From positions 62,001 through 126,000 of the forward strand of contig MARA01000040.1 of assembly GCA_001792895.1 (NCBI GenBank): a stretch of 64,000 nt of DNA. Direction: 5' to 3'. The notes beneath the pieces were generated by a model that was not told the DNA's origin, did no database searches, and saw only the letters and a program-made list of their open reading frames with translations. Source of the stretch: Lentinus brumalis (taxonomy: Eukaryota > Basidiomycota > Agaricomycetes > Polyporales > Polyporaceae). A program made the translations under genes and the position numbers. Positions 10,750 to 22,472 of the stretch are shown piece after piece (the first letter of the stretch is position 1; each line of letters starts with the position of its first letter).

Positions 10750-12336
10750 ATGCTTGCCAGTGTCATGCATGCTGCAGGTCGGGCCTGGTTATGGGGCACG
10801 GTGTTGGCTCTCATGCAGTCATGCAAGACATTGTATCATGAGGGTACTCGACTTCTACTCACAGAGACAGTCCACTTGCGCACTCATGATCTCATCTCTT
10901 CCTTCTCTCACTTCATCCTTCACGCTGAGTCCACCTTGCTCAGCCAGTTCCGGAACCGCTTGTCCATCTGGGTGGACGATGAGGACCCTTCTCCTCCGGA
11001 TGGAGCTTTTGTATCGGCTGTTTCGCGTTCTGTTCATCTCAGGAGCCTCCATATTCACAACTTAGACCCGCTACTTCGGGCTTACCCCGACTTGTCGACG
11101 GTGTTCCTGTCCCTCCCCGCGCTGGAGGACTTATTCATCCAAACGATGGTTATAGCGCGGCATCAACTCATTGCGAAGTTTCTAAGGGGACTTCGTTGTC
11201 CCCTGAAGTCCATCCGACTACAATGCTTCGTGGAGGATCACGGAAAGAATATCGACTACCGCCGTGAAGCCGACCCTCTCTGGCTCTTTGCTGGAGTAGC
11301 CTCCACACTGGAGACCTTTTCGTTTTGCGGATTTCTACAGATGGGAACAACTCACCTGTATCCCAACGTCAAGAAGCTCCATGTCTTAGTGGAACCCACT
11401 GGCACGCCCATCCTCAGACCGTTCATTACTTCTTTCCCAGCTCTTCGTACCCTCGTCTCAGTACCACCACCCTGTGCACTCCGCTACGCTGAGATGGACA
11501 GGTTCATGATCGATTATTCGCTCGAAGGACATTGGGCTCCGAAGAATGAAAACTTCGGGATATGGGAGCACTTCCGGGAGGCGAACAGAAGGGATCAGCT
11601 CATTTACGGATCTTGGGACACACTGGACACACTGATATCGAACTCACTCATCGCGCGCACCCTAGGGTTGCTCTGCCATGTCCGCAGAGTACACCTGCTT
11701 CTCCAGTTCGATCCGGAGAACGTGCGGGTCATCATGACTGTAGGCAATGTTCTGCGGGACACTCGACCAGATTGCCTCCGCCTCGCGTTTTATCGCCTTG
11801 ACCTTGAGATTGTCCTGGATATGATGGAACACCTCATCTACGTTCAAACTGCTCTCTCGGCATTGGAACTTCGCTTGAATATCTGCGAGGGTTCCTTCGA
11901 TGCGAAGCAATATCTGGTGAGCAGACGGTCTTCCTCCCATCGATGTCACTCACAACTCTCATCTAATATCCATACGCAGGACCAACTCGCACACGCTCTC
12001 AAACAGTCCGTGATCACCTCGCTTCGGGTTGAGCTTGTATGTTTCAAGGGGCAGTACCACCGGGTCGTCACAGAGTGCCAAGAACGACATTGGCTGGAGC
12101 GGATCTCCGACTACTGTATAATGGAGGACACGATTCGCAGGGCGGACATCCGCACATTTGTCCACCATTTCATAGCGACAGTCCGGGATCTCCGTCGCAT
12201 GGAGGTTATGTTTGGGTGCTGCTATGTACCGTACGGGCTCGACGGCGGTGGCGTCGGGATCGACCTCGACGTCGGACCAGAGGTGTACGATATCCCCGCA
12301 GAGGACCACCCGGACGACTGGGACGCAACCTGGTAA
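10750..12336 (+). CDS. F-box-like/LRR protein
   Basis: Long frame with LRR-like leucine spacing (HLRSLHIHNLDPLL, PALEDLFIQTMVI, FPALRTLVSV). The N-terminal block ALMQSCKTLYHEGTRLLL matches the second half of mushroom F-box domains, and the start may miss an upstream exon carrying the first half. I use ATG 10750; the frame remains open upstream to 10708 without an ATG. A 63-nt GT-AG intron (11917-11979) lies in frame, so splicing removes 21 codons and gives about 507 aa. The C-terminus is acidic (DIPAEDHPDDWD). Likely an SCF adaptor; target unknown. Confidence 0.7.
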   Translation: MLASVMHAAGRAWLWGTVLALMQSCKTLYHEGTRLLLTETVHLRTHDLISSFSHFILHAESTLLSQFRNRLSIWVDDEDPSPPDGAFVSAVSRSVHLRSLHIHNLDPLLRAYPDLSTVFLSLPALEDLFIQTMVIARHQLIAKFLRGLRCPLKSIRLQCFVEDHGKNIDYRREADPLWLFAGVASTLETFSFCGFLQMGTTHLYPNVKKLHVLVEPTGTPILRPFITSFPALRTLVSVPPPCALRYAEMDRFMIDYSLEGHWAPKNENFGIWEHFREANRRDQLIYGSWDTLDTLISNSLIARTLGLLCHVRRVHLLLQFDPENVRVIMTVGNVLRDTRPDCLRLAFYRLDLEIVLDMMEHLIYVQTALSALELRLNICEGSFDAKQYLVSRRSSSHRCHSQLSSNIHTQDQLAHALKQSVITSLRVELVCFKGQYHRVVTECQERHWLERISDYCIMEDTIRRADIRTFVHHFIATVRDLRRMEVMFGCCYVPYGLDGGGVGIDLDVGPEVYDIPAEDHPDDWDATW

Positions 12337-13108
12337 ATCCTTTGGTGCGATGCGGGCTTTGAAAGGTGCGCAGTCGGTCTATAATGTTCCAGGATCGTCT
12401 TCGTCTCACTGTTCGGCCGCAGACTCGGACACTGAAAGTACACGGGCTCGTTTCTGCAAGACGGGGAACGGTGCCCGCTGCTTATCCTCGCTCGCGTCTC
12501 AGGAACACCATTCTTGCCCGCATCCCGGCAGGGTGTCCTCAGCCACAATCGCGGCCTTCTACCGATCCCTCGGAGTCCCCTTATGCGTTACAGGCTTCTC
12601 CTTCCCCGTTCCTAAACGAGTCTTCGATGAGATCCGTCTACGACCTCATCTCTATCCTGCCTATCCCGGATACATACGTACGCCGACATACTCCAACACA
12701 ACATCTTCCCCCGTCTCCCCATCAATATCTTCTCAGTTTGCGACCCTGTTCCCGATGTCCATCTATCTTCCACCTACCACCCATTCTATCCCGTGTCCCA
12801 GCGAGTCCTATACCAATGGGCACATACCTTCGTCCCCGTTACGCGTGCACGTCCGAATAAGCATACGGTCTTCTTGTTTTCTTGTCGCGCATCTCAGATC
12901 CATACCGGCCAGCCGATGGACGACGGTGCCACTGTCAAAGACAACATGAAATTAGACTGAACATATCCTAGGTATAGTGCGATACAAGCATATCACATAC
13001 ATCAGAAACCTACGAGCTACAGGATGATTGTCAGAGGTAGTACATATTCGACGACGACGTGAAGGAGACGCAAGCTCTGTCCACAACCGCATCCCCAACC
13101 CATGCTCG
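12337..13108. other. Intergenic with an unconvincing ORF
   Basis: Overlapping frames on + (12212-12949 and 12366-12860) are Ser/Pro-rich and pyrimidine-driven in composition. No motif, and no splice structure supports a gene. It is the shared 3' side of two convergent genes. Confidence 0.4.
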
Positions 13109-14281
13109 CTACGAACCCACCCCGGCCAGCACCTTGAACACCATCTCCTGCCTCTCGCGGAACGCCCGCAACTTCGTCATCCCCAACGCCAGCCCATTGA
13201 TCCGATTCGCGAACGCCACTGCCCTCCCCTCCGTGCTCGTCCGCCTCCGCCTCAAGTCCGTCGGCTGATCCCTCCCCGCCCGTCCAACGTCCTCCGGGGC
13301 ATGCGCATGGCCTATCCCCTGCTCCAGGATCTCATACACACGCTCCAACCTCGGTACTGGAGGCTCCTCCCCGCGCTGCAACGCCTTCACCGCCGCCTCC
13401 GAGTCCGCCTCCTCCATCTCGTGCAGCGCCTTCCCGATCGCACACAGCTCGACCATGAACGGGCGCAGCGGCCCAGGGCAGTCTCGCAGCGCCAGCGTCT
13501 GCCCGAGCACCCCGCGGAGGACCGGCTCGTCAGAGGGCAGCTGCTCCGCCACGACCTTCTCGCCCGGGTCCGCGCGTGTCGCCGAGGAAGAGGCGACGTC
13601 GGTGATCGCCAGCGCGACGGCGGCGAAGTATGCGCGGGTGGGGTCCCGGCGGAGGAGTCGCCGGAGGTGCGGTTTGCGCTCGAGGACCTCGGCGAGCGCG
13701 GCGTAGAGCGTTTCGCGGATGAACTCGATCCCTGGGACGTCTTCCGCGAGGATGGTGGGCGAGAAGACGTCGGAGCGGGGCGAGGGTGACCGGGCGGAGC
13801 TGCCGACGGACGAGGTGGATGACAAGGTGCGGGAGTGACTGTGGCGCGAAGGGGTGGGAGGAACTTGCAGAGGTGGAAGAGGGGACAGCATGGAGGACGG
13901 TTGGGGCGATGGCGGCACGCTTGGATTTGGAGAAGGATCGTCGTAGCTCGGGGGAGGAACAAAACTCGCCTGCAATGACCTTCCACCTGGAGAGCGCGCC
14001 ATCCCGCTGTCGAGCGCGACCTGGAGGTCGTCTGCATACTTCTCCTGGAAAGTACGCCGCATGCTGATTTCGATCGCCACAGCGCGTAGATCCGCAGCAA
14101 TGCCGTTCAAACGGGGATTGAGGGGGGACGATAGTTGCTCTAGGCCGCAGATGAGGCGAGCGAGGTCGTGCTGATGCTCGGGAGTGAGAGCCTGGATGGA
14201 TGGTACGACTTGAGACCAGACCAGGAGAAATTGGCGGAAAGCAGGAGGGCAGTTCGTGAGAGAGAGATCGGCGGGGGGCAT
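13109..14281 (-). CDS. Hypothetical protein, single exon
   Basis: Uninterrupted 390-aa frame from ATG 14281. Residues 1-95 are predicted helical (VWSQVVPSIQALTPEHQHDL, then KYADDLQVALD). Residues ~100-172 form a Pro/Ser-rich low-complexity linker. Residues ~178-390 are again helical and charged (LYAALAEVLERKPHLRRLLR). No catalytic motif, transmembrane segment or signal peptide is seen. The two-domain layout with a disordered linker suggests a cytosolic or nuclear scaffold-type protein. Function not recognised. The frame is long, GC-rich and free of lesions. Confidence 0.65.
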   Translation of the reverse strand: MPPADLSLTNCPPAFRQFLLVWSQVVPSIQALTPEHQHDLARLICGLEQLSSPLNPRLNGIAADLRAVAIEISMRRTFQEKYADDLQVALDSGMARSPGGRSLQASFVPPPSYDDPSPNPSVPPSPQPSSMLSPLPPLQVPPTPSRHSHSRTLSSTSSVGSSARSPSPRSDVFSPTILAEDVPGIEFIRETLYAALAEVLERKPHLRRLLRRDPTRAYFAAVALAITDVASSSATRADPGEKVVAEQLPSDEPVLRGVLGQTLALRDCPGPLRPFMVELCAIGKALHEMEEADSEAAVKALQRGEEPPVPRLERVYEILEQGIGHAHAPEDVGRAGRDQPTDLRRRRTSTEGRAVAFANRINGLALGMTKLRAFRERQEMVFKVLAGVGS

Positions 14282-14413
14282 TGATGCGCCGTTCTTTGCG
14301 CGGCGGGGAAGGGGGACAGAGGGAGGGTTTGTTGTTGATCGAAGCGCCGCGAAGTATAGACAAAGAGCGGGGCCTGAGCAGGTAGATGAGCCTCTCTCCG
14401 CCTTCGAGCATGA

Positions 14414-14880
14414 CTAGGACGCACCAGTTATCATGAGATCGGCCTCTGCACTCGCAAGGGTATCCTCGTCCAACAAGCCCTCCGCCTTTGCGTGCGTCAA
14501 CGACGACTTGAGGTAGGAGTGGAAGCATTCCTGTACAAGCTCTTCGGGGAGAGTAGCTTCACCGCTATCGACGGCTTCAATGACGACTGGCATGGCGGCT
14601 GGAATAAAGTGGTTGGGCGCGTCGTCCCGCAAGCGGCAAGCTATAAGCTCGCAGTCGGAGCGCCCGACCGGGGCCAGTGGCGTCACGTGCCGGAGAATAT
14701 TGCACCGCATTTTCTCGGAGACGGCATTAGTGCAGGTCGCATGGGCAAATGGTGTTGTCAAAGCAGTGACAGACCGGTGCCAGTGACCAAGGCGGTGAAC
14801 ATAGCATCGAGTGACTCGTGAGGAGGAGGAGATGAGTCTGATGAGACGGCATGAATGTACTGTCGGCCTACAAGTCGGGG
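14414..14880 (-). CDS. Hypothetical protein, 3' exons
   Basis: The last ~95 codons before the stop at 14414 (LRDDAPNHFIPAAMPVVIEA, then EELVQECFHSYLKSSLTHAK) look like genuine protein sequence. Upstream, QYIHAVSSDSSPPPHESLD up to FTAL reads open in another frame and can be joined by an intron at about 14790-14717 (GTCACT donor, GAG acceptor; weak consensus). Further 5' exons toward 15.2 kb are possible but could not be resolved. Family not recognised. Confidence 0.4.
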
Positions 14881-15655
14881 CTCGCGAGCCTGAGTTGCGC
14901 AAGTTGAGGAGTGGATAATGGTAAAGGTTCCGTAGCACCTTCGGGCTCTGCACAGGTTCCAAGTTGCCGCGAGAGAGCCGACTTCCGAGCACTATGTAGC
15001 AGCGGTGAGGCCGTGAGGCGGGTAGAGTACAAGTCCAGTTCGGCCGTCAGATATTTGGATGGTCAACGCCACATTGGTGGCCCAGGGGGAAACGAGTGCA
15101 GATGTATCTGGCGCAAGAGTCAGCATGACAGACACGCCGTCGCCCAAGCCCGAGTCCTCCGAGAAACATCGAGAGAAGAGGCTAGATGGCAAAGAGTGTT
15201 GAAAGTACCGGCTAGACCGTCGTCAACAAGGGCCAGTTAACGCGAGAGAGCACGTTCCGGAGGCAGCGAGGCTCGAGTACAGTATGCACTCGGCTGCCGG
15301 CAGTCTGTCCCTCGTAGCAGGACGTGAGCACGGAGGATCTCGACAAAACAGACCCTCACTTGTTCAACATACTCAACTGTGCGCGGTGGCGAGGCGATAA
15401 GTCTCGTGTCTCTTGCACGCCATCGACCGGCTGGCCGTAACGTCGACGGCGGGAGAGGATGATGAGGCCTCGAAGCCTAGAAGTTCAGAAGCCGAGCACA
15501 GACAGTCCACGAAGCAGAGATTGGGATGCAAGAGACAAGCTTAGCTCTGTGCGCGCAGGCACTGTACATGTGTGGAGACATTGTCGCAGGGATTAGATGA
15601 TGGGAGCCTGCAGGAGACAGCGGCCAAATCACAAGCCGCGTCTCATGCGACCGAC

Positions 15656-15703
15656 ACGCGTTACTGACGCGTCGCGTCACTTATAGTCACGTCACAGACG
15701 CGT
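15656..15703 (+). promoter_or_regulatory. Three ACGCGT (MCB-type) boxes upstream of ORC1-A
   Basis: ACGCGT occurs at 15656-15661, 15667-15672 and 15698-15703, 72-119 bp before the ORC1-A start. MCB (MluI cell-cycle box) elements are bound by MBF/SBF in fungi and drive G1/S transcription of replication genes, so this fits ORC1. Only the middle position survives as ACGCGT in copies B, C and D. Presence is direct; function is inference from yeast. Confidence 0.6.
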
Positions 15704-15774
15704 ATCGGGTCACGGTGGTTTCGGCCTCGCCTTGCTCCCGACCACCATCTCCGCCCTCCGTCTACTATCGACGT

Positions 15775-18700
15775 ATGTCTCAGCCGAATACACCTCGCAG
15801 AAAGTCTGGTCGACACCTCCCCCAGGTTGACCTCGAAAGTTCCTCGATCGGCAAGCCCGACGTCGTTCTCTCTGGTCACCTACACACACGCCCCGCTCGT
15901 CCCGACGACCTCACTGGCATCGAAGACCCAGACTACACATACATCGACGACTGTGTGACACACTTCTACCAGTCGTTTACTCGCAACTCCGGCCGATCTA
16001 CCCGGGCCCCGATCAAGACGTACGGCAAAGGCACGCGCAAGCGGAAAAGCGACGTCGGCACGCCGACGGTATTCAGCATCGGCGACACTGTCGTGGTCAA
16101 TACCAAGAAAGTCAATGACAGCGTGGGGGTCATTACGGCGATATGGAAGGTCGAGGGCGAGCACTTGATGGAGGAGCAGCTTCGGGTGCAGGTGCATTGG
16201 TTCTTGCGTCCCGAGGAGCTGCCTAAATTCAGAGTGCAGAAGGAATTCTTCACGGTGAGTTTCTGCCTCTTCTGTCCTATGCAGTCTTCCTCGACTCTCT
16301 TCATGGCGACGTCCGGTGGGCTGGCTGGACCGCTTATATCTCGACGTTCAGCCATCAAGCAGTTGACGAGCTCATTCTACCTGAGGAGCTCGGTGTCGGG
16401 ACTGTGCACGACAATCGTCGATGGGGACTGTGGGTTTATGGTGGCGAAATGACCTAACCATTGGCTGCGCTTGTATGGACGACGGAGGCGCGAAAGGACC
16501 AACGACGAGGTCGAGGGTGGGCCGTCACTCTTCGACGGCGCCGGGGCGGAGGTCGTGAAGCCGCCCTTGAGGGCGGAGAGGGCGCGCGCGGTTGCGCTCT
16601 GCGTTGTGGAGGTCACTGTGATTAAAACATGGCTCTCCACGGCCATGGAGGCCTCCGTGGATCTTTTCACAGACTTCCTAGTCTCTCGGACGTTCTCCCC
16701 CGCCCTCAAGGGCGGCCTGAAGACCTCCGCCACGGCGCCGTCGATAGTTTACGACCCGCCCTCGACGTCGTCGTTCCCCATCGACGATCGTCGTGCAGAG
16801 TGCCGAGGTCACTGAACTCCTCAGGTAGCTTGAGCTCGCCGACTTGTTTCGTGACTGAACGTCGACATATAGGCGGTTCAACTACTCCACGGAGAGTTTC
16901 CGATGGTTCACACACTCTGCTCTTCATACTTCGGTTGCTGACACCGCCCCTCTCAGAACGAAGTCCTCTATACGCTCACAGGGTCCACCACCTCACTGCC
17001 CTCCGCAATCCTGTCCCACTGTACTGTCTCCTCCACCTCCACCACTGCTGTCTCCTCAGGCAAGGCCAACGCGAATGCCGCCGAGACCACCGACACCTTC
17101 TTCTGCCGCCTCTCCATCGACCAGCAGCGTGGTCTGTACTACGAGCTCCACTGGACGACTTCCGCGATGGTGTCATGCGCGCTCTCTCGGAGCGCAACGA
17201 GAATCAATCGGAGGACCGTGGCCGAACGAAGGGATTTGGAACGTCATACCGGGAAAGGGACGAAGTGATAAGAGTAAGTCAGACGGGCGGAAGAGTCCGG
17301 CCAAGCGGAGACGAGTCAACAGCCGCAAGGCAGCTCACTCGGATTCGGAGGGTGAGAGCAGCGGCGACTCCGGAGACGAGTTTGAAGCGCCACCCGCGGA
17401 CGAGGAGAGCGAGGATGAGGAGATGAACGCTGCGGCGTCCAGCGAAGAAGAAGATGAAGACGAAGTGTCGTTCGACGAACCCAAGACACCGCGCAAGCGC
17501 AAGCGACAAGGCGTAGTTCCGCACACTCCTCGAACACCCAGGGCACCCCGGACACCCAGACGACCGCGAGCTGACAAGTCATCGCTCGCCCAGCCCACGC
17601 CTCACTCCAAAGCGGCGCTGCGTCGCCGGAAGAAGACCGCACTCGCAGTTCGACCGCCTCCACCAGCGGAAGGCACACTTGAGCTCGCGTTGGCACGTGG
17701 GTTGGAGGGCGACGCTTGGCTACGCGCGATGCATGTGCTGCATGTCGCTGCGAGGCCAGGGGCGCTGCCGTGTCGTGAAGGCGAGTATGGGCGAGTACTG
17801 AGGGCCGTCGAGGAGCTGCTGGAGGAAGGAAGCGGTGGATGTATCTGTGCGTAGCTCTTAATCTGCGTATCAGCTTGCTCTGACACGGTCTGCAGATATC
17901 TCCGGGGTCCCGGGTACGGGGAAGACAGCCACCGTCCATGCGGTCGTGCGCGAACTGAAGCGCATGGCGGAGCAGAACGTACGTTCTAGCACACTGCGCA
18001 GCTATGCTTGCTGACCACGGACCGTGCAGGAAGCGAACCCGTTCGCGTACGTCGAAATCAACGGACTCAAGATCCCCGAGCCTGCGGCTGCGTACGGTCT
18101 GCTCTGGGAAGCGGTGTGCGGCCACGACACGGCCAAGGACGGGCACATGAAGATCAGTTCGAAGGAGGCCCTCCGGAACCTCTCACAGCACTTCAGCGGC
18201 ACGCAGCGTGCTGGGCCGGCTGGCGGACATGCCTGGTGAGTTCTCGCTGGGAATTCCGCCTCCATGCGGACAGATACTGATGCAAAGGGACAGCGTTGTG
18301 CTGATGGACGAGCTCGACCAGCTGATGACGACGAAGCAAGACGTGGTCTACAACTTCTTCAACTGGCCGACGCTCGCGAACTCGAAGCTCGTCGTGCTCG
18401 CCGTAGCCAACACGATGGACCTCCCGGAGCGTGTCATGACCGGGCGCGTGCGGAGCCGTCTGGGCATGGTGCGCATCAACTTCCAACCCTACACGACCCC
18501 GCAGCTCGAGCAGATCGTCAAGGCGCGTCTTGCTGCGTCCAAGGCTGGCCTCCCAGCGGACACCCCAGACGTGCTCGCCCGGACGCCGTGCGCTTTGCGT
18601 CGATGAAGGTGTCGTCGATCAGCGGGGACGCGCGGCGCGTGCTGGACATCTGCCGGCGGACGGTCGAGCTCGTGCACCCGCTCCGGAAGGCGGCGCGCAC

Positions 18701-19112
18701 GGACGACGTGAAGGAGGTGATCAAGGAGATGCAGAACAGCCCGACGGCGGCGTACCTCCGGGAGCTGTCGTTCCACGAGCGGCTCATGCTGGCTGCGCTG
18801 ATCAAGTGCGTGCGGAAGGAGGGCGTGGAGGAGATCAAGTGGTCCGAGCTCCAGCACCAGCACGTCCTCCACCTCAACCTTCTGGCGAACGAGGCGGAGG
18901 GCGACCCGACCCGCCGTCCCAGCTCAGACGAACTCGTGCTTGTGCTGGACGCACTTCTCGCGTCGCATGCGCTCATATGCGAAGACGGCGCCGCGGTCGC
19001 GCGGAAAGCAGAGGGCGAGCGGCGGCTTGCGCTGAACCTCGAGTATGCCGAGGTCGAGAGGGTCCTCGGGGAAGTCGGCGGGCCTCGCTGGAGGAATGCT
19101 CTGAACGTCTAG
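15775..19112 (+). pseudogene. ORC1: ORC1 copy A (frameshifted)
   Basis: Origin recognition complex subunit 1: BAH domain, acidic/basic linker, AAA+ ATPase and winged-helix C-terminus. Exons about 15775-16254, 16957-17846, 17896-17978, 18030-18235 and 18294-19112. Relative to copy D it has three 1-nt deletions: near 17153 (CTGG-ACGAC in the BAH end), near 17215 (GAGGA-CCG) and near 18578 (CGC-CCGG in the ATPase lid region). Each shifts the frame, so no full protein is encoded as written. Exon 1 differs from the others at several codons (for example D-L-E-S and D-Y-T-Y), and the promoter is diverged. The deletions lie in or next to short homopolymers, so sequence error is a real alternative to decay. 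Confidence 0.75.
16297..16927 (+). mobile_element. Fold-back element in ORC1-A intron 1
   Basis: A 615-bp insertion (16305-16919) flanked by 8-bp direct repeats CTCTTCAT (16297-16304, 16920-16927). Its two halves are imperfect inverted repeats: 16329-16400 pairs with 16815-16880, and 16534-16577 with 16700-16746. The axis is near 16647, in CCACGG...CCGTGG. The right end reads CAGAGTGTGTGA from outside in, reminiscent of hAT-type termini, and 8-bp duplications are typical of hAT elements. No transposase is encoded, so it is a non-autonomous MITE/fold-back element. The left terminus does not mirror the right one exactly. Confidence 0.75.
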
Positions 19113-21856
19113 GCTTATCTGTATTCTTACTTAGACAGAAATATATTTTCCCGCCGTTTGGTAGCCTCGTGGGCACTGCCACTGTGTTGGGAGCGACGCA
19201 GAGTCTGCGCATAAAAACGTCAGAAAGGGCGGTTTGAGGGACATATAGAACAGTCGGACCTCTCCCCTGTTTGAGGGGCATTTAGAGCAGTAGGACTCTC
19301 CGCCGAGATGGTGTGCCCTCGGAGCGGGCTCGCGCGCGCGGTGGGCTGGAGACGGCATGTATTCAGGCTGCGAGCACGAGTACATCCGTAGACTACGAGC
19401 GAAATAGACCGGTTTCCCTCCGAGGTGCTCTCCACACTCGCTCGAGATTCGCTCTCTGTGCTCCCAGAAGCGGGCGCTTATTCCGGCGACTTGGCGCGAT
19501 CTCGTGCATGGCGCGCCTTGCTCCTGCCACCACCACCGGCCTCCGACCTCTGCTCTCCCGTCCTGTCCGCCCACGCAGACTTCTGGAACCTACAGCAGAA
19601 TGAGAACGCGTCGCAAGAGACGGAGACGGGCAATAGAACCGGGAACCTACACCTGTGTACGCTCCGGGCGCAAGACACGCCGGGCGTGAAGCGTGCCTCT
19701 GGCGACGTTTTCGCAAGCCCGCCGGTAGTACGTACCAGGAGAATGAGCAAGTAAGTCTTTCCTACTCATATGGTCTCAAAGCGGATGCATGGGTACGATA
19801 TCCCCGTCAGCAGCACGTCCCCGCTTGTATTAAATAGCGCCATGCGCGGGAGACTCGGAGTCGTCGGAGGAAAAAGAGCTGTGCTCGCCGCTCAGGTGCC
19901 AGTCAGTCAGACCGATCTTTTACGACATGGAAAACATCGAGCTGATGCGACATACCCTCTGCAAAGCAGCGGCACTTGTATGCCACGATATTTCTATCGC
20001 GGCATTACGCTGCTATGACAGCAGAATCGATAGTGAGTGACGCGTTCTGACCACGCGGGCTCGACGCTCACCGGAAGTTCGTACTTGGCAGGCGTGCCGC
20101 GCATTAACCGCACTCCGTCGCGGGTGCGATGAGGACAGCAGGCGAAGCACGCAGCCTGCAGGATGCTTCCCTAATATGTAGAACGTACCTCCGGCTCACG
20201 GAGAACACACAAGGTGCGTACCTGTCGCATCTCCGCACCTCTCGCTCTCTCTCCTAGTTGCCCAGCTGTCCAACACCGGCAACCTGAAATACGATCACTG
20301 CAAGAAACACGATGTCAGCGTCGAAAGCGCCACCTCAGGGAGAAGGTACGTACCTAGCTACCCGCGAATTCGCAGACACGCCCGTGACGCCAGAGGGGAT
20401 TGGTCAAGCACTGGCGAAGTACGCGGACGACTCTCGACGTCTGCTGATTGCAACAGCGGGCCGCTCGCATTCCCTCTGGACGTATTCACGGGCAGTACAG
20501 GGCCGTGTCGTCACGTACCTCGTCTCTCCTCCATCCTCCCGCAATCCCGTCGTGTCGGCTGCGACTCGAGGCTGTAAGGAACGCTACGTCAACATCAGGT
20601 GCGCCAGCTGGGACATACGGTACGTATCAGACCGCAGATCCGCAGACATCCTGGTCGGCGAGTGCTGACAAAGTACGTGCATGCCGGCGCGTTGTTCTGA
20701 ACCTCGCAACAGCGAGCCTCGCACTCCTTCGAGACGCGTGTCCCGTTCAAGACTTGGCCCGGCCTCGTACGTTCAGACTGGAGGTGAGGGGTGTGTGAGC
20801 CGGCTCCGAGGCTGCGCCTCGAGCGACATGACCTCCCGGAATCTCGTCTCGTCCTGAGACCGCAGTCTGCATGATGACGGCGTTATGGATAATTTGTCAG
20901 CACGGAGTGCGCAATGCGGAGGATATCGTACGTACCACGAACGGAAGGTGCTGGCGGTGCGATCGAGTGCTGACGGGAACGCCCTTGGACGGCCCAGGAG
21001 CGATTTCAGGTCCTCGAGATGCTGACGGGCTTCTGTTATCTGAGAAAGCACCGGTGAGCGATACATGCTGAGTTACAGTCAGCTGATACTCGTACTCACC
21101 TCACGAGCGACGAGCGTATGGGTTCCGAGGGAAAGAGACGTTGAAGGATGCTCCCGGGTGAGTGTTGTTGAAGTCGAGTGCTGACGAGAACGGACGGCTT
21201 TGCTCCGCTCGCCCTGTCATAGCATGAGCGTAGCTGAACGTCCCGGCCGAGGTTACTGCCGATCAGTACGCGTGTCGCATGCTGGACTGCATCTCCGCCG
21301 CAAGAACGGCGGGGGGAGCGGTAATGACGGCGTGCGGGAGGAGGAGAACGGCATGGATGACAGGACGATGGGAGGCAAGATGGCGTGCGGGAGGAGGAGA
21401 ATCGCGTGGAGGACAAGATGGTTGAGACTAGAGGTTGGGGTGCGGGTGCGGAGTCCACCGTAGGCGGAGGCTGGGCGGAGGAACCCCAACAGCGCTGCTG
21501 GCATGGGCCGCGATGGTTCAATCTCGGGCGGGCGGTCACGGAACAACGGGGCCGCAGAGTACGTCATGTCATGGATATGAAATGGAGCCATGTTCTGTTG
21601 CTTCGTATTCCTGCATGAATGCTTGAATGATCTGCAAGCGGCTGTTCTAGAACAATCAGAGCATATAGGAAGGCTAACTTCGCTGCGCAAGCGAAGCGGT
21701 CTCGGGCGGTCTGCCAACTATTCTGGCTTGGCTCATAGCACTCGCTTACAGACGTGATGGTTAACACAAGGCCCCAGGCCTGCTGCTTCCCCTGCATACT
21801 CAGATATACAGTTCATGAGAGGAATAGAGTGGTGGTATAATGCATGGTACACTGGA

Positions 21857-22472
21857 CTAGTCGTCTGCACCATCTGGAACGGTAGCAGGGCACTTGATCG
21901 TCTTCTGCTTCACCCGCTTTGATCGGGTGTCGGGATTCCGGTGCTGCCCTCTTACGACACAGAAGTCTGACCGCCGCGCTCGCTTCGGCTTGGAAAATGC
22001 GCCCGAGGCTTCTAATGCACTCATCTCCTCCAGGGTCGCCTTCCGGAAGAAGATCTGGCCGACCTTCCACCGCAGCCACAGTGTGTCCAGGACAGAAAGC
22101 GATGATGTCGACTTGCTGAGATCCTTGAAGGGGACAAGCTCAAACGGCCAGCCGTCGATGAGCACACCGTACTTCTGCGTGACTCTGCGGTCGAACGAGC
22201 TCCAGCTCATGATAGCATCCTCATCCGCTGTTATGAGCCCTGTTATGAGCCATATCAGCTCCAGTACGGGGCTCAATAGCGGAGAACTTACGAAGTCGCT
22301 TCAAGACCATCCTGCGAATTTTTGCTCGCATCCACAAGATGGCTTTAGCATATGACATCCCTAGAAGTGTCGGTCAGGCCAGAAGACAACACATCAAGGA
22401 GCACACTATACCTGAGTCAACAGGATGCTTTACAGACAAGTTGCCGCGAGAGCGGGGGCGTTGTAGACACAT
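21857..22472 (-). CDS. Small spliced protein of spacer 1
   Basis: Exons 22472-22412, 22360-22292 and 22227-21857 give 166 aa, with introns of 51 and 64 nt (GTATAG...CTAG; GTAAGT...ACAG). The N-terminus is basic (MCLQRPRSRGNLSVKHPVDS). The central block (SWSSFDRRVTQKYGVLIDGW and PFELVPFKDLSK) has the 'GWP' plus polar pattern I associate with a large family of uncharacterised mushroom proteins. The C-terminus is strongly basic (KPKRARRS; RSKRVKQK) and could bind nucleic acid or act as a nuclear localisation signal. The same reading frame survives in the other spacers and the inverted copy. Function unknown; it may be an element-encoded protein. Confidence 0.65.

Noticed and set aside
12212..12949. 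245-codon plus-strand ORF downstream of the F-box-like gene
   Set aside because: Overlaps the gene's 3' end in another frame; Ser/Pro/Thr-rich from CT-rich DNA; no motif.
15240..15480. Possible older spacer remnant upstream of ORC1-A
   Set aside because: Apart from the shared ~200-250 bp ORC1 promoter only a 12-bp match (ATGCACTCRGCT) was seen, which is not enough to claim homology.
16373..17200. ORFs inside the fold-back element and intron 1 of ORC1 (for example 16471-16815 + and 16377-16733 -)
   Set aside because: The two strands give near-mirror proteins (EVFRPPLRAGENVRE-like versus VVKPPLRAERARAV-like) simply because the element is palindromic.
17316..18146. Long minus-strand ORFs (up to about 310 codons) opposite ORC1 copies A-D, also at 27655-28236, 37953-38894 and 48771-49601
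   Set aside because: They are antisense shadows of the GC-rich ORC1 linker and ATPase exons; Arg/Ser-rich and without motifs.
21679..21701. Perfect short palindrome CTTCGCT-GCGCA-AGCGAAG in the spacers
   Set aside because: Too short and isolated to call a terminator or element end; copy C has a substitution in it. Noted only as a hairpin.
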